A program made the translations under genes and the position numbers. A DNA stretch of 64,000 nt, from assembly GCA_038210595.1 (NCBI GenBank), contig JBBQWN010000012.1:15066-79065 (forward strand), in the 5' to 3' direction. Position 1 is the first letter of the stretch. Each line of letters opens with the position of its first letter. Below, one piece after another: positions 1-9,428 of the stretch. The DNA comes from Glacieibacterium sp038210595 (GTDB lineage Bacteria > Pseudomonadota > Alphaproteobacteria > Sphingomonadales > Sphingomonadaceae). The notes beneath the pieces are model-generated. The model was not told where the DNA came from. It ran no database searches and was given only the letters and a program-made list of their open reading frames with translations.

Positions 1-1
1 C

Positions 2-466
2 CGAATCTTCTTCGTGATGTCGCGCGACGGCCTCCTGCCGACGTCGCTGTCAAAGGTCCACCCGCGCTTCAAGACGCCGCACGTCATCACGATCGTCACC
101 GGCATCGGCGTCTCGATCGCGGCCGCCTTCTTCCCGGTCGGGGCGCTGGCCAGCGTGTCGAACGGCGGCACGCTGTGCGCGTTCTTCTTCGTCGCGCTGG
201 CCATTATGGCGCTGCGCCGCTCCAACCCCGAGCGCAAGCGTGCCTTCCGCACCCCGGCGGTGTGGGTGGTGGCACCGCTTGCCGCCGCCGGCTGCGTGCT
301 GCTGTTCCTGTTTCTGTCGATGACCGCCAAGTTGGTGTTTTTCGGCTGGGCGCTGGTCGGGCTCGTGTTCTATTTTCTCTACGGCCGAACCCGCTCCAAT
401 GTGGCGCGGGGCATCGTCGAGAGCCACGATCTCCCTGATTCGCCATCGGCAGCGGCCAAGGCCTGA
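2..466 (+). CDS. APC-family amino acid permease, C-terminal part
   Basis: The reading frame is already open at the left edge, so this is the C-terminal ~154 residues of a larger protein. The first readable residues include MSRDGLLP followed by a KVHPRFKTPH stretch, typical of the cytoplasmic loop before the last helices of APC-superfamily permeases of the YfnA/CAT type. Three or four hydrophobic helices follow, then a polar C-terminal tail ending in SAAAKA. Such permeases exchange or import amino acids across the inner membrane. Substrate cannot be told from this fragment. The next gene starts about 10 nt downstream on the same strand, but its function (glycan) is unrelated, so co-transcription is uncertain. 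Confidence 0.85.
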   Translation, partial: RIFFVMSRDGLLPTSLSKVHPRFKTPHVITIVTGIGVSIAAAFFPVGALASVSNGGTLCAFFFVALAIMALRRSNPERKRAFRTPAVWVVAPLAAAGCVLLFLFLSMTAKLVFFGWALVGLVFYFLYGRTRSNVARGIVESHDLPDSPSAAAKA

Positions 467-475
467 CGTCACCAC

Positions 476-1858
476 GTGGGTGCTGCGGTCGTCGCGCTGG
501 CAGTTTTTCACGGGGTTACCCGTGAGGCCCTGGGCTTTACCGCGACGGGCCTTGCGCTATCGAGCCTGGACAGCCTGATTGTCGATGCGGCCTTCTTCGG
601 CCGCCTCCTCTGGCGGCGGCTCAGCGTCTATACGCGGCATCCCCGGGCGCGCGCCGACCGGCTGAACGGCCCCGGAGCTGCCTTCGCGATCATCGTGCCC
701 GCCTGGGACGAGGCGGCGGTGATCGGCGCGATGCTGCGGCGGCTGACCGAGACTCTCGACTATCCGAACTATCATGTCTTCGTCGGCATCTATTCCAACG
801 ATGCCGCGACTCGGGCGACGGTCGCCGGGATCGGCGACCCGCGCATATCGCTCGTCACCTGCGTCCTCCCCGGGCCGACCACCAAGGCCGACTGCCTGAA
901 CCACTTGTGGCGCGCTGTCGTCGCTCATGAATGCACGGCCGGGTCATTCCAGGCGGTCGTGCTGCACGACGCCGAGGATGTCGTCGACCCCTACGAACTG
1001 CGCGTTTTCGACCATCTGATGCCGCGCCTGGCGATGGTCCAGCTGCCGGTCGAGCCGCTGATTGATCCGGACTCGCCGTGGATTGCCGGCCATTACCTCG
1101 ACGAGTTCGCGGAGGCGCATGTCAAGGATGTCGTCGCCCGCGAAGGCCTAGGTGCCGCGGTGCCGAGCGCGGGGGTCGGCTGCGCCATCCGACGCGACGT
1201 GCTGGCACGCATCGCCGACGCCGCTGGCGGCCTGCCGTTCGACGCCGCCTGCCTGACCGAGGACTATGAGCTCGGGCTAAAGGTCAGGGCGCTGGGCGAA
1301 GCGACCGCGCTGGTCCGCATCGCCCGGCCCGGTGGCGGGGTTGTCGCGACGCGGGAGCACTTCCCCGGCGACCTGGCGGGTGCGCTGCGGCAGAAATCGC
1401 GCTGGCTGCTGGGCATCGCCCTCGGTGGCTGGGACCGGCTCGGTTGGCGCGGCGGGCTGCCCGACCGGCTGATGCTGCTGCGCGACCGTAAGGGCATTGC
1501 GGCGGCGCTGCTGACGGTTGCCGCCTATGTCGTCGCCGCGCTGGTGCTGATCGACCATGTACTGGCCGGGCTGCTTCCCGAAATGCAGCGGTTCGCGCCG
1601 CTGGTTGCACCGGACGGCTGGCTCGACTGGACGCTGCGCTTCACCACGGCGGCGCTGGTGTGGCGTCTTGTGATGCGCGCCGGCTGTACGGCGCACGTCT
1701 ACGGCTGGGCGGAAGGTCTGAGCGCGCTGCCGCGTAGCGTTATGGCAAACTTTATTAACGCGGGCGCGGCATGGGGAGCGATGCGACGCTATATCGACAT
1801 CAGGCGGGGGGCCGCAATCAGGTGGGACAAGACGGAGCATCGATTCCCGGCCGAATAA
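476..1858 (+). CDS. NfrB-like family 2 glycosyltransferase, inner membrane
   Basis: 460 aa starting at GTG 476. After an N-terminal hydrophobic segment comes a GT2 catalytic domain: AIIVPAWDEAAVI near residue 70, KADCLN, the metal-binding DAEDVV, TEDYELG, and an RQKSRW-type motif before the C-terminal membrane helices. This order matches the glycosyltransferase half of NfrB, the inner-membrane partner of NfrA, which in E. coli builds a secreted surface glycan used as receptor by phage N4. The cyclic-di-GMP binding domain found at the C-terminus of E. coli NfrB is not present at this length. The next gene is an NfrA-like barrel that overlaps this one, which supports the pairing. The sugar used is unknown. 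Confidence 0.8.
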   Translation: MGAAVVALAVFHGVTREALGFTATGLALSSLDSLIVDAAFFGRLLWRRLSVYTRHPRARADRLNGPGAAFAIIVPAWDEAAVIGAMLRRLTETLDYPNYHVFVGIYSNDAATRATVAGIGDPRISLVTCVLPGPTTKADCLNHLWRAVVAHECTAGSFQAVVLHDAEDVVDPYELRVFDHLMPRLAMVQLPVEPLIDPDSPWIAGHYLDEFAEAHVKDVVAREGLGAAVPSAGVGCAIRRDVLARIADAAGGLPFDAACLTEDYELGLKVRALGEATALVRIARPGGGVVATREHFPGDLAGALRQKSRWLLGIALGGWDRLGWRGGLPDRLMLLRDRKGIAAALLTVAAYVVAALVLIDHVLAGLLPEMQRFAPLVAPDGWLDWTLRFTTAALVWRLVMRAGCTAHVYGWAEGLSALPRSVMANFINAGAAWGAMRRYIDIRRGAAIRWDKTEHRFPAE

Positions 1859-3063
1859 GGGTCGGGCCGCTGGGGTGCCTGGGACTGCTCGCCGTCGGTT
1901 CCGCCGGCTGGGCGGTCGGGCGGATTCCAGACCTTGCGACACGGGTGACGCGCGACGTCGCGGTCGCGGGCGGCGCGAGCGCGGTGCCGCCAACCGCCGC
2001 GCCGACCCCGCCGCAGCTGGTCGCTGCGCCCGCAGCACCGGCGCCGATCATCATCACGATGCCCGCGCCACCGCCGCCACAGGTCATCATCGTGCGCGAC
2101 GGCCGGGCAACCGAAGGCGGCGGCCGTTGGGTGACGACGGCCAGCGAACCGGCGGAGTTGCGGTGGACCCTGCCGCAAAAGGACAACGCCGCATCGACAC
2201 CGGCGGCAGCCGCCGACGCCCCTAAGCCGGAGCCGGTCGCGCAGCAGGCCACCACCGACCAGGCCGGATACACGCTCGCGGCGATGGCCTATGACGATCT
2301 CGCCCGCGGCGACCGGCGTGGGGCCGCGACGAAATTTGAAAGCGCGCTCGCGGTCGCGCCGGGCGCCGGCAACGCTGAGGCCTGGAAGCGCGAACTGAAG
2401 CGCCTCAAGAAGCGCTGGTCGGTGGAGGCGTACACCGTGCTGCGCGACGACGGCCCGGCCGGGCTGGCGACACGTCCGCTGCTCGGCGGCGGCCAGGCCG
2501 GGGCGCAGATCGCTTATACGCCGATGCCGCTGGCGCGCCGGCCGCTCTATGCCGTTGTCCGCACCACCACCGCGAACACCGGCGGGTTCAGCCGCACCAG
2601 CGGCGGCACGCCGACCTCCCAGGTTGCGGCGGGCCTCAAATGGCAGGTACTGCCGCAGCTGTCGGTGAGCGGGGAGCGGCTGTTCGCCCTCGACGACGGC
2701 AGCCGCGATGCGTGGACGGTGCGGCTGGCCGGCGGTGTCGCCCACCGCTTCGGCCGGGTGCTGGCCGATGGCTATGCCGAGGCCGGCGTGGTCGGGTTCG
2801 CGCACCCCGACTGGTATGCCGGCCTGCAGTCGCGTGCGGTCCTGCCGTTTAAATTCTGGCAGTGGCAGGTCGAGCCCGGCGTCGGCGTCTGGTCGGCCGT
2901 GCAGCACGGCGGCGCGACTGTCAGCCGGGTCGATCTCGGGCCGACCGTCGCCGTGACCTGGGACCGCTGGAAGGTCCGCGCCAGCGCCGACTACCGCCTC
3001 AAGGCCGCCGGCAACGCGCGGCCCGGCAGCGGCCCGGCAGTGACGATATCGAGTGCGTTTTAA
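1822..3063 (+). CDS. NfrA-like outer-membrane protein with C-terminal barrel
   Basis: 413 aa from GTG 1822, which overlaps the glycosyltransferase by 37 nt; an ATG at 1771 in the same frame would overlap by 88 nt and is less likely. One hydrophobic N-terminal segment is followed by a Pro/Ala-rich linker, a short helical TPR-like stretch (YDDLARGDRRGAATKFESAL), and about 200 residues of alternating beta strands ending in phenylalanine, as in outer-membrane barrels. The last part resembles the C-terminal domain of phage N4 adsorption protein A. I infer that it exports the polymer made by the preceding glycosyltransferase. The N-terminal TPR region is far shorter than in E. coli NfrA. Confidence 0.65.
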   Translation: MGQDGASIPGRIRVGPLGCLGLLAVGSAGWAVGRIPDLATRVTRDVAVAGGASAVPPTAAPTPPQLVAAPAAPAPIIITMPAPPPPQVIIVRDGRATEGGGRWVTTASEPAELRWTLPQKDNAASTPAAAADAPKPEPVAQQATTDQAGYTLAAMAYDDLARGDRRGAATKFESALAVAPGAGNAEAWKRELKRLKKRWSVEAYTVLRDDGPAGLATRPLLGGGQAGAQIAYTPMPLARRPLYAVVRTTTANTGGFSRTSGGTPTSQVAAGLKWQVLPQLSVSGERLFALDDGSRDAWTVRLAGGVAHRFGRVLADGYAEAGVVGFAHPDWYAGLQSRAVLPFKFWQWQVEPGVGVWSAVQHGGATVSRVDLGPTVAVTWDRWKVRASADYRLKAAGNARPGSGPAVTISSAF

Positions 3064-3174
3064 GGCGGGGCTAGGTAAATTATAGGATTTGCTTGCGACC
3101 CGATTGACGCGACGCGGGAATTGTCTTTACGTCGTATGGTGGCCACGGGGCGGCCGCGAATCGGGGGATTTGAG

Positions 3175-3834
3175 ATGCGTTCGGTCGTGCTTGCCGCAGC
3201 TTTGTGCTGCGCGGTTGCTCCTTGGACGGTTGCGTCCGCACAGCAGGCCCTTGTCGTCGGTGCGCCGGCCACGCCCATGCTCCGCGTCGGTACAGAAATT
3301 CCTGTCAAAACCCGCACCGAACTGACAACCGAACGCAAGGCGCTGCGCGCCGGGCAGCGGTTTGAGGTCGAGACAACTGAGCCGGTGATGCTCGGCGGGC
3401 AAGTCGTCATTCCGCTCGGCACAACCGGCGTCGGTGAAGTCACAAGTGTCAGCAACAAGGGCATGTGGGGCAAGTCGGGACATTTCGACGTGCAACTGCT
3501 CTATCTGCGCGTCGGGGACCGCCAGATCCGTCTGACGGGGAATGCTGATGACAAGGGCAAAGCCGGTGGCGCAGCGGCGGTCGCCGTATCGGCGATCATC
3601 TTCCTTCCGGCTGGGTTCTTCATGACGGGAACGAGCGCTCGCTTGCCGATCGGTACAGTGATCAAAGGCTTTCTGGCCGAAGATTTGCCCGTATCGTTCG
3701 CCGGCAGCACGGCACCTGTGCCGCTTGTCGTCGCGGCCCCGGCCGCACCGGCGGCGGCTGCACCGGTTCCGGTGACCGTCCCCGTCGCACAACCCGCCGG
3801 CGCTGAACTGGTTAAGGTCTCGGCCCCGAAATAG
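3175..3834 (+). CDS. Secreted protein of unknown function
   Basis: 219 aa. The ATG at 3175 is preceded by GGGGGA and opens a clear signal peptide (MRSVVLAAALCCAVAP... cleaved near ASA-QQ). The mature part begins with VGTEIPVKTRTELTT and a GQRFEVETTEPV segment, suggesting a small beta-rich domain, followed by one Gly/Ala/Ile hydrophobic stretch near residues 140-160 and a Pro/Ala/Val-rich tail. The pattern of a secreted beta domain with a low-complexity tail suggests a periplasmic or cell-envelope protein. I do not recognise a named family. The gene stands alone between the NfrA-like gene and the convergent lepA. Confidence 0.7.
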   Translation: MRSVVLAAALCCAVAPWTVASAQQALVVGAPATPMLRVGTEIPVKTRTELTTERKALRAGQRFEVETTEPVMLGGQVVIPLGTTGVGEVTSVSNKGMWGKSGHFDVQLLYLRVGDRQIRLTGNADDKGKAGGAAAVAVSAIIFLPAGFFMTGTSARLPIGTVIKGFLAEDLPVSFAGSTAPVPLVVAAPAAPAAAAPVPVTVPVAQPAGAELVKVSAPK

Positions 3835-4118
3835 GCTTGGTCTACGGCGGGCAATACCGCATGTACGGGCCATGAGTGTCGCTGAACCCGCACGCTCGTC
3901 AGTGGCAGCAGTGTCGCGCTGCGCCTTCCAAGGCGTTTGGCATCGGACCAGACGTGGCAATACGGATCGAGTGGCACGGTGACCTGCTGACTGCCCGGCG
4001 CATCCCGACCGTTGCCGAGGAGGCCAAACGGCTCGTCGGTTTCCGGGCGAGCCCGCCGTACTGGCGCGCGGCGCGGCGCTGGCGACTGCGCCCTCTGGTC
4101 GTCTAAGTCTGTTAGTCC

Positions 4119-5912
4119 TTAGTTCGCGTCGCCCATGCGCAGTGCGGCGATGAAGGCTTCCTGCGGGATGTCGACATTGCCGTACTGGCGCATCCGCTTC
4201 TTGCCCTCCTTCTGTTTGTCGAGGAGCTTCTTCTTGCGGCTGATATCGCCACCATAGCATTTGGCGGTGACGTCCTTGCGCATCGCGGCGATGGTCTCGC
4301 GGGCGATGACCTTGCCGCCGATCGCCGCCTGCACCGGGATCTTGAACAGGTGGCGCGGGATCAGATCCTTCATCCGCTCGCACATGTGGCGGCCGCGCGC
4401 CTCGGCAGCGTCGCGGTGGACGATCATGCTGAGCGCGTCGACCACTTCGGCATTGACCATGATGGTCATCTTGACCAGATCGCCCTCGCGGTGGCCGATC
4501 TGGTGATAGTCGAAGCTGGCGTACCCACGGGAAATGCTCTTCAACCGGTCGTAAAAGTCGAACACCACCTCGTTCAGCGGCAGCTCGTAGACGATCTGGG
4601 CGCGGCCGCCGACGTAGGTCAGGTTCTTCTGGATGCCGCGGCGGTCCTGGCACAGCTTGAGTAGCGAGCCGAGATATTCGTCGGGCACGAAGATCGTCGC
4701 TTCGATCCACGGTTCCTCGATCAGCTCGATGGTCGAGGGGTCAGGCATGTCGGCGGGGTTGTGCAGCTCCTTCGAGGTGCCATCGCGGAGCAGCAATTTG
4801 TACACCACCGACGGGGCCGTGGTGATCAGGTCGAGGTCGTACTCGCGGGTCAGCCGCTCCTGGATGATCTCGAGGTGCAGCAGCCCGAGGAAGCCGCAGC
4901 GAAAGCCGAAGCCGAGCGCCGCGCTGCTCTCAGTCTCGAAACTGAACGAGGCGTCGTTGAGGCGCAGCTTGCCGAGGCTGTCGCGCAGCTTCTCGAAGTC
5001 GGTGGCGTCGGTGGGGAATAGCCCGCAGAACACTACCGGCTGCACGGTCTTGAAGCCCGGCAGCGCCTGCGCGGTCGGCTTCTTGGTATCGGTGATGGTG
5101 TCGCCGACGTTGGTCTGGGCGACCTCCTTGATCTGCGCGGTGATGAAGCCGATCTCGCCCGGCCCGAGCGCGTCGAGCTGCTCGATCTTGGGCCGGAAGC
5201 AGCCGACGCGGTCGACGAGGTGCTTCGTCCCCTGCGCCATGAAGGTGATCTCCTGGCCCTTGCGCAGGGAGCCGTCGATGACCCGCACCAGAATGACGAC
5301 GCCGAGATAGGGGTCGTACCAGCTGTCGACGAGCATCGCCTTCAGCGGCGCGTCCGGATCGCCCTTCGGCGGCGGGATCAGCGCGACGATGGCGTCGAGC
5401 ACCGCCTCGATGCCGAGGCCAGACTTGGCAGATGCCAACACCGCATGCTCGGTCGAGATGCCGATGACATCCTCGATCTGCTGCTTGACCCGCGCCGGCT
5501 CGGCCGCTGGCAGGTCGACCTTGTTGATCACCGGGATGATCTCGTGGTCGTGCTCGATCGACTGGTAGACGTTGGCCAGCGTCTGCGCCTCCACCCCCTG
5601 CGCCGCGTCGACGACCAGCAGCGCGCCCTCGCAGGCGGCCAGCGACCGCGACACTTCGTAGGCGAAGTCGACGTGGCCGGGCGTGTCCATCAGGTTGAGG
5701 ACATGGCCCTTATAGTCGAGCCGCACGGTCTGCGCCTTGATGGTGATGCCGCGCTCGCGCTCGATGTCCATGTTGTCGAGCACCTGCTCGCTCATCTCGC
5801 GCGCGCTGAGGCCCCCGGTGTGCTGGATGAGCCGGTCGGCGAGCGTCGACTTGCCGTGGTCGATATGGGCGATGATCGAGAAGTTCCGGATACGGTCGAG
5901 CGGTGCGGTCAT
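4119..5912 (-). CDS. lepA: Elongation factor 4 (LepA), ribosomal GTPase
   Basis: 597 aa, full family length. The GTPase domain shows AHIDHGKSTLADRL (G1), RGITIKAQTV (G2), DTPGHVDF (G3) and NKVDLP (G4). Later domains carry the LepA-specific C-terminal segment with KCYGGDISRKKKLL near the end, which separates EF4 from EF-G and TypA. The protein acts on ribosomes, where it binds and remodels post- or pre-translocation complexes using GTP. The start ATG at 5912 gives the canonical N-terminus (MTAPLDRIRNFSIIAHIDHG). The gene is transcribed alone, with 49 nt separating it from the PsiE-like gene upstream. Confidence 0.98.
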   Translation of the reverse strand: MTAPLDRIRNFSIIAHIDHGKSTLADRLIQHTGGLSAREMSEQVLDNMDIERERGITIKAQTVRLDYKGHVLNLMDTPGHVDFAYEVSRSLAACEGALLVVDAAQGVEAQTLANVYQSIEHDHEIIPVINKVDLPAAEPARVKQQIEDVIGISTEHAVLASAKSGLGIEAVLDAIVALIPPPKGDPDAPLKAMLVDSWYDPYLGVVILVRVIDGSLRKGQEITFMAQGTKHLVDRVGCFRPKIEQLDALGPGEIGFITAQIKEVAQTNVGDTITDTKKPTAQALPGFKTVQPVVFCGLFPTDATDFEKLRDSLGKLRLNDASFSFETESSAALGFGFRCGFLGLLHLEIIQERLTREYDLDLITTAPSVVYKLLLRDGTSKELHNPADMPDPSTIELIEEPWIEATIFVPDEYLGSLLKLCQDRRGIQKNLTYVGGRAQIVYELPLNEVVFDFYDRLKSISRGYASFDYHQIGHREGDLVKMTIMVNAEVVDALSMIVHRDAAEARGRHMCERMKDLIPRHLFKIPVQAAIGGKVIARETIAAMRKDVTAKCYGGDISRKKKLLDKQKEGKKRMRQYGNVDIPQEAFIAALRMGDAN

Positions 5913-5961
5913 CGTTCGGGCTGTAGCAGGCGCGGGCGAGAGGGGGAACAGACGCCGCCGA

Positions 5962-6363
5962 TCAGGTCCGCCCCGTGCGCAGGATGATCGTCGTCGCCAG
6001 CGCCAGCAGCAGGATCGCGCTGGCCTCGAAGACGATGTTCTCGGGCGCCATGTTCTTGCCCTGCAGCACGATCAGCCGCGACAGCGCGGTGATGGCGATG
6101 AAGATCGGATAGACGAACGGCGAGCCGCGCCCGGAGTAGAAGGCGGCGATCATGCCGACCACCTCGGTATAGAGGAACATCAGCAGGATGTCGGCGAGGT
6201 TGACAGTCTGCGCCTCGATGACGCGCCACACTTCCGTGGCGGCGGCCGCCATCGTCATCAGGGCGATGACGACCAGCAGGCCGCGCTCGACGAGGCCGAA
6301 GCCGCGGTTCAGGACCGGGTCCGCAGTCGGTACGGCCGTGTCCGGGATATCCTCCGGTGCCAT
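5962..6363 (-). CDS. PsiE-family phosphate-starvation-inducible membrane protein
   Basis: 133 aa. A short polar N-terminus is followed by four hydrophobic helices (LLVVIALMTMAAAATEVW, ILLMFLYTEVVGMIAAFY, YPIFIAITALSRLIVL, ILLLALATTIIL). The YTEVVGMIAAFYSG segment and overall size match the PsiE family. The E. coli member is induced by phosphate starvation; its biochemical role is unknown. It lies directly upstream of lepA on the same strand, so lepA may be partly co-transcribed with it. No Pho-box was sought in detail. Confidence 0.8.
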   Translation of the reverse strand: MAPEDIPDTAVPTADPVLNRGFGLVERGLLVVIALMTMAAAATEVWRVIEAQTVNLADILLMFLYTEVVGMIAAFYSGRGSPFVYPIFIAITALSRLIVLQGKNMAPENIVFEASAILLLALATTIILRTGRT

Positions 6364-6529
6364 CGTTCAAGTTCCCCCTGCAGCGCTGCCGACGCGACCT
6401 TCTTAGAGCGGGTGCGGCCGGCGCGAAAGCGGGCGGTTGCCGCGCGCCCGGCCGCCCCTTCGCACTTGCGGAAGCGGCGCAGGCCACTAGCGTAGGCGGC
6501 GGGGCCAGATAGTCTGGCAGGGGTAGGGC

Positions 6530-7861
6530 ATGGCGGCACGACGCCCGGACGGCCGCAAGATCCAGATCGTCGTCGTCGGCGGCGGCGCGGGCGGGCTGGA
6601 GCTGGTGACCAAGCTCGGTTCCCACTACGGCCGCCGCGACTTCGACATCATCCTGGTCGACCGCAACCCGACGCACATCTGGAAGCCGCTGCTGCACGAG
6701 GTCGCGGCGGGGTCGCTCGACGCCAACCTCGATGAGGTCGGCTACCGCGGCCACGCCTTCCGCTGGGGCTACCGCTATTTCGACGGCGCGTTCGAGGGCA
6801 TCGACCGCGAGGCGCGGCAGATCGTCATCGCGCCGATCGCCGACGAGGACGGCCGCGAGGTCATCGGCCGCCACCGCATCCGCTACGACTATCTGGTGCT
6901 GGCGGTGGGTTCGGTGTCGAACGACTTCGGCACGCCGGGCGTCGCCGAGCACTGCGTCTCGCTGGACAGCCGCGCCGATGCCGACCGCTTCCGCCGCCGC
7001 CTGCTGAACCAGTGCCTGCGGGTATCGCGGACGATGACCGCCGATCCGCACGCCGATGCCATGGCGCGGGTCGCCATCGTCGGTGGCGGCGCGACGGGGG
7101 TCGAGCTGGCGGCGGAGCTGTATTCGGCGGCGCAGGCGCTGGGCTATTACGGCCTCGAGGTCTTCGACGAGAAGCGGCTGGCGGTGACCCTGATCGAGGC
7201 CGGGCCGCGCATCCTGCCGGCGCTGCCCGAGCGGCTGGCGGCGGCCGCGCAGGCCGAGCTGGAAGCGCTGGGCGTCCGGGTGCTGACCGGTACGCAGGTC
7301 ACGGCCGTCAGCGCCGCGGCGATCGAGACCAAAAGCGGCGAGATGATCCCGGCCGACCTGAAAGTGTGGGCGGCCGGGGTCAAGGCACCCGGCTTCCTGC
7401 ACGAGATCGCCGGGCTGGAGACGACGCGGTCGAACCAGCTGGTGGTGCTGCCGACGATGCAGACGACCCGCGATCCGCATATCTTCGCCATCGGCGACTG
7501 CGCCAGCTTCATCCCCGAGCCCGGCGGCCGCCCGATCCCGCCGCGGGCCCAGGCGGCGCACCAGATGGCCACCACCGCCTATCGCAACATCCGCGCGCTG
7601 ATCGACGGCAGGCCGCTGCACCCCTTCGTCTACCAGGACCATGGCTCGCTGGTCAGCCTCGCGAAGTTCTCGACCGTCGGCAGCCTGATGGGCAATCTCG
7701 TCGGCGGCCGCATGGCGATCGAGGGCCGGCTGGCGCGGCTGGTCTATACCTCGCTGTACCGGATGCACCTGATCGCCATCCACGGCTGGCTGCGCGGCCT
7801 CGGGCTGCTGCTGGTCGGTCACGTCAACCAGGTGGTGCGGCCCAAGCTGAAGCTGCACTGA
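6530..7861 (+). CDS. Type II NADH:quinone oxidoreductase-like flavoprotein
   Basis: 443 aa. The N-terminus has the FAD-binding VVVGGGAGGLELV motif, and a second dinucleotide fold with VAIVGGGATGVELAAEL binds NAD(P)H. The late FAIGDCASF motif completes the FAD site. A hydrophobic C-terminal region (MHLIAIHGWLRGLGLLLVGH) is typical of membrane-associated Ndh. The enzyme passes electrons from NADH to quinone without pumping protons. The FprA-type reductase follows 61 nt downstream on the same strand, so this may be a two-gene redox unit. Confidence 0.88.
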   Translation: MAARRPDGRKIQIVVVGGGAGGLELVTKLGSHYGRRDFDIILVDRNPTHIWKPLLHEVAAGSLDANLDEVGYRGHAFRWGYRYFDGAFEGIDREARQIVIAPIADEDGREVIGRHRIRYDYLVLAVGSVSNDFGTPGVAEHCVSLDSRADADRFRRRLLNQCLRVSRTMTADPHADAMARVAIVGGGATGVELAAELYSAAQALGYYGLEVFDEKRLAVTLIEAGPRILPALPERLAAAAQAELEALGVRVLTGTQVTAVSAAAIETKSGEMIPADLKVWAAGVKAPGFLHEIAGLETTRSNQLVVLPTMQTTRDPHIFAIGDCASFIPEPGGRPIPPRAQAAHQMATTAYRNIRALIDGRPLHPFVYQDHGSLVSLAKFSTVGSLMGNLVGGRMAIEGRLARLVYTSLYRMHLIAIHGWLRGLGLLLVGHVNQVVRPKLKLH

Positions 7862-7922
7862 CGCCCCTTGCGCGCCGCCGCCGCATCACCGAAACACGCC
7901 CCGTAACAAAGCGGAAGACCCC

Positions 7923-9215
7923 ATGCTGCATGTCGCCATCGTCGGTTCCGGTCCGGCGGGCTTCTACACCGCCGAGGCGCTGCTGAAGGCGCTGCCCGGG
8001 GTGCAGGTCGACATTATCGACCGGCTGCCGACGCCCTATGGCCTGATCCGCGCCGGGGTGGCGCCCGACCACCAGTCGATCAAGGCGGTCGACAAGCGCT
8101 ATGCGACGACCGCGCAGCTGCCCGGCGTCCGCTTCGTCGGCCATGTCGACATCGGCAAGGACGTCAGCATGGACGAGTTGCGCGGCCTGTATGATGCGGT
8201 GGTGCTGGCCACCGGCGCGCCGCTCGACCGGCCGCTCGGCGTGCCGGGCGAGGACCTGCCCGGCGTCATCGGCTCGGCGGCGTTCGTCGGCTGGTACAAC
8301 GGCCACCCGGACTTCGCCGACCTCGACGTGCCGCTGGAGCATGCCGGCGCCTGCGTCGTCGGCAACGGCAATGTCGCCATCGACGTGGCGCGCATCCTCG
8401 CCAAGACGCCGGACGAGCTGGCGGCCAGCGACATCACCCGCCACACCCGCGACGCGCTCGACCACAGCCGCATCGAGCGCATCCACCTGATCGGCCGGCG
8501 CGGGCCGTACCAGGCGAGCTTCACCCCCAAGGAGATGGGCGAGCTGGGCCATCTGGCGCGGGCCCAACCCTATGTCGATCCGGGCCACCTGCCCGCGCTT
8601 GACGGCGACGCAGCGCTGGAGCCGGGGCTGCGCAAGACGGTCACCCACCTGCGGACGTTCGCGGCGACCCCGCCACATGACAAGCCGCTCGCCATCCGCT
8701 TCGATTTCCTGACGCGGCCGGTGTCGGTGGAAGCGGTTGACGGTCACCTTCGCCTGACCGTCGAGACGACGCGGCTCGACGGCGACATGGCGGTCGGCAC
8801 GGGCGAGTTCCGCACCATCGACTGCGGGCTGATCGTTACCTGCATCGGCTACCGCACCAGCCCGATCCCCGGCGTCCCGTTCGACGAGAGCGCCGGGCGC
8901 TTCCCGAACACCGACGGGCGCATTGCCGAGAGCCTGTACGCCACCGGCTGGGCCAAGCGCGGACCGTCGGGCACCATCGGCACCAACCGTCCCGATGGCT
9001 TCGGCATCGCCGAGCGCATCGCCGCGGAAGTGACGGAGGGCGGCAAGCCGGGCGGTGCCGGCCTCGACGCGCTGCTGGCCAGGCGCGGTGTCCGTGTCAC
9101 CGATTTCGGCCACTGGCAGCGCATCGATACCGCAGAGGTCGCCGCTGCCCGGCCGGGCAGCCCGCGCGAGAAGCTGGTCAGGCGGCACCACCTGCTGGCG
9201 GCCGCGCATGACTAG
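7923..9215 (+). CDS. FprA-type ferredoxin--NADP+ reductase
   Basis: 430 aa, of the adrenodoxin-reductase/FprA class. Motifs: AIVGSGPAGFYTAEALL (FAD), PTPYGLIRAGVAPDH, the NADP site CVVGNGNVAIDVARIL, and the late TGWAKRGPSGTIGTNRPDG segment that is diagnostic for this group. The enzyme moves electrons between NADPH and ferredoxin-like iron-sulfur proteins. Position downstream of the type II NADH dehydrogenase suggests a shared redox role, but no ferredoxin gene is adjacent. The start ATG 7923 gives a canonical N-terminus. Confidence 0.9.
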   Translation: MLHVAIVGSGPAGFYTAEALLKALPGVQVDIIDRLPTPYGLIRAGVAPDHQSIKAVDKRYATTAQLPGVRFVGHVDIGKDVSMDELRGLYDAVVLATGAPLDRPLGVPGEDLPGVIGSAAFVGWYNGHPDFADLDVPLEHAGACVVGNGNVAIDVARILAKTPDELAASDITRHTRDALDHSRIERIHLIGRRGPYQASFTPKEMGELGHLARAQPYVDPGHLPALDGDAALEPGLRKTVTHLRTFAATPPHDKPLAIRFDFLTRPVSVEAVDGHLRLTVETTRLDGDMAVGTGEFRTIDCGLIVTCIGYRTSPIPGVPFDESAGRFPNTDGRIAESLYATGWAKRGPSGTIGTNRPDGFGIAERIAAEVTEGGKPGGAGLDALLARRGVRVTDFGHWQRIDTAEVAAARPGSPREKLVRRHHLLAAAHD

Positions 9216-9263
9216 TGGTTGCGCCGCCCTGCCGCCGCCGCTATAGCCGCCGCTCTTCATCGT

Positions 9264-9340
9264 CGGGGCGTAGCTCAGCCTGGTAGAGCACTGTCTTCGG
9301 GAGGCAGGGGCCGGAGGTTCGAATCCTCTCGCCCCGACCA
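9264..9340 (+). tRNA. tRNA-Pro (anticodon CGG)
   Basis: 77 nt with CCA encoded. The 7-bp acceptor stem pairs CGGGGCG (9264-9270) with CGCCCCG (9330-9336). A D-arm with AGCTCAG and TGGTAGAG, an anticodon loop TTCGGGA giving CGG, and a T-loop TTCGAAT are all visible. The first acceptor pair C-G is characteristic of bacterial tRNA-Pro. Confidence 0.96.
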
Positions 9341-9428
9341 TGAAGTGCCCGTCCCGGGGGCGCACTCGTCAAAGTGTCACACACAAGATATAGTAGCCCA
9401 CAGTGAAAGACTGGCGGGTGACCTGCGC

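Noticed and set aside
3876..4106. Small open frame (76 codons) between the secreted protein gene and lepA
   Set aside because: No ribosome site, Arg/Ala-rich content and no recognisable family; treated as spacer.
9219..9428. N-terminal extension of the phosphoesterase
   Set aside because: It would be read through the tRNA-Pro gene; the ATG at 9429 is the sensible start.
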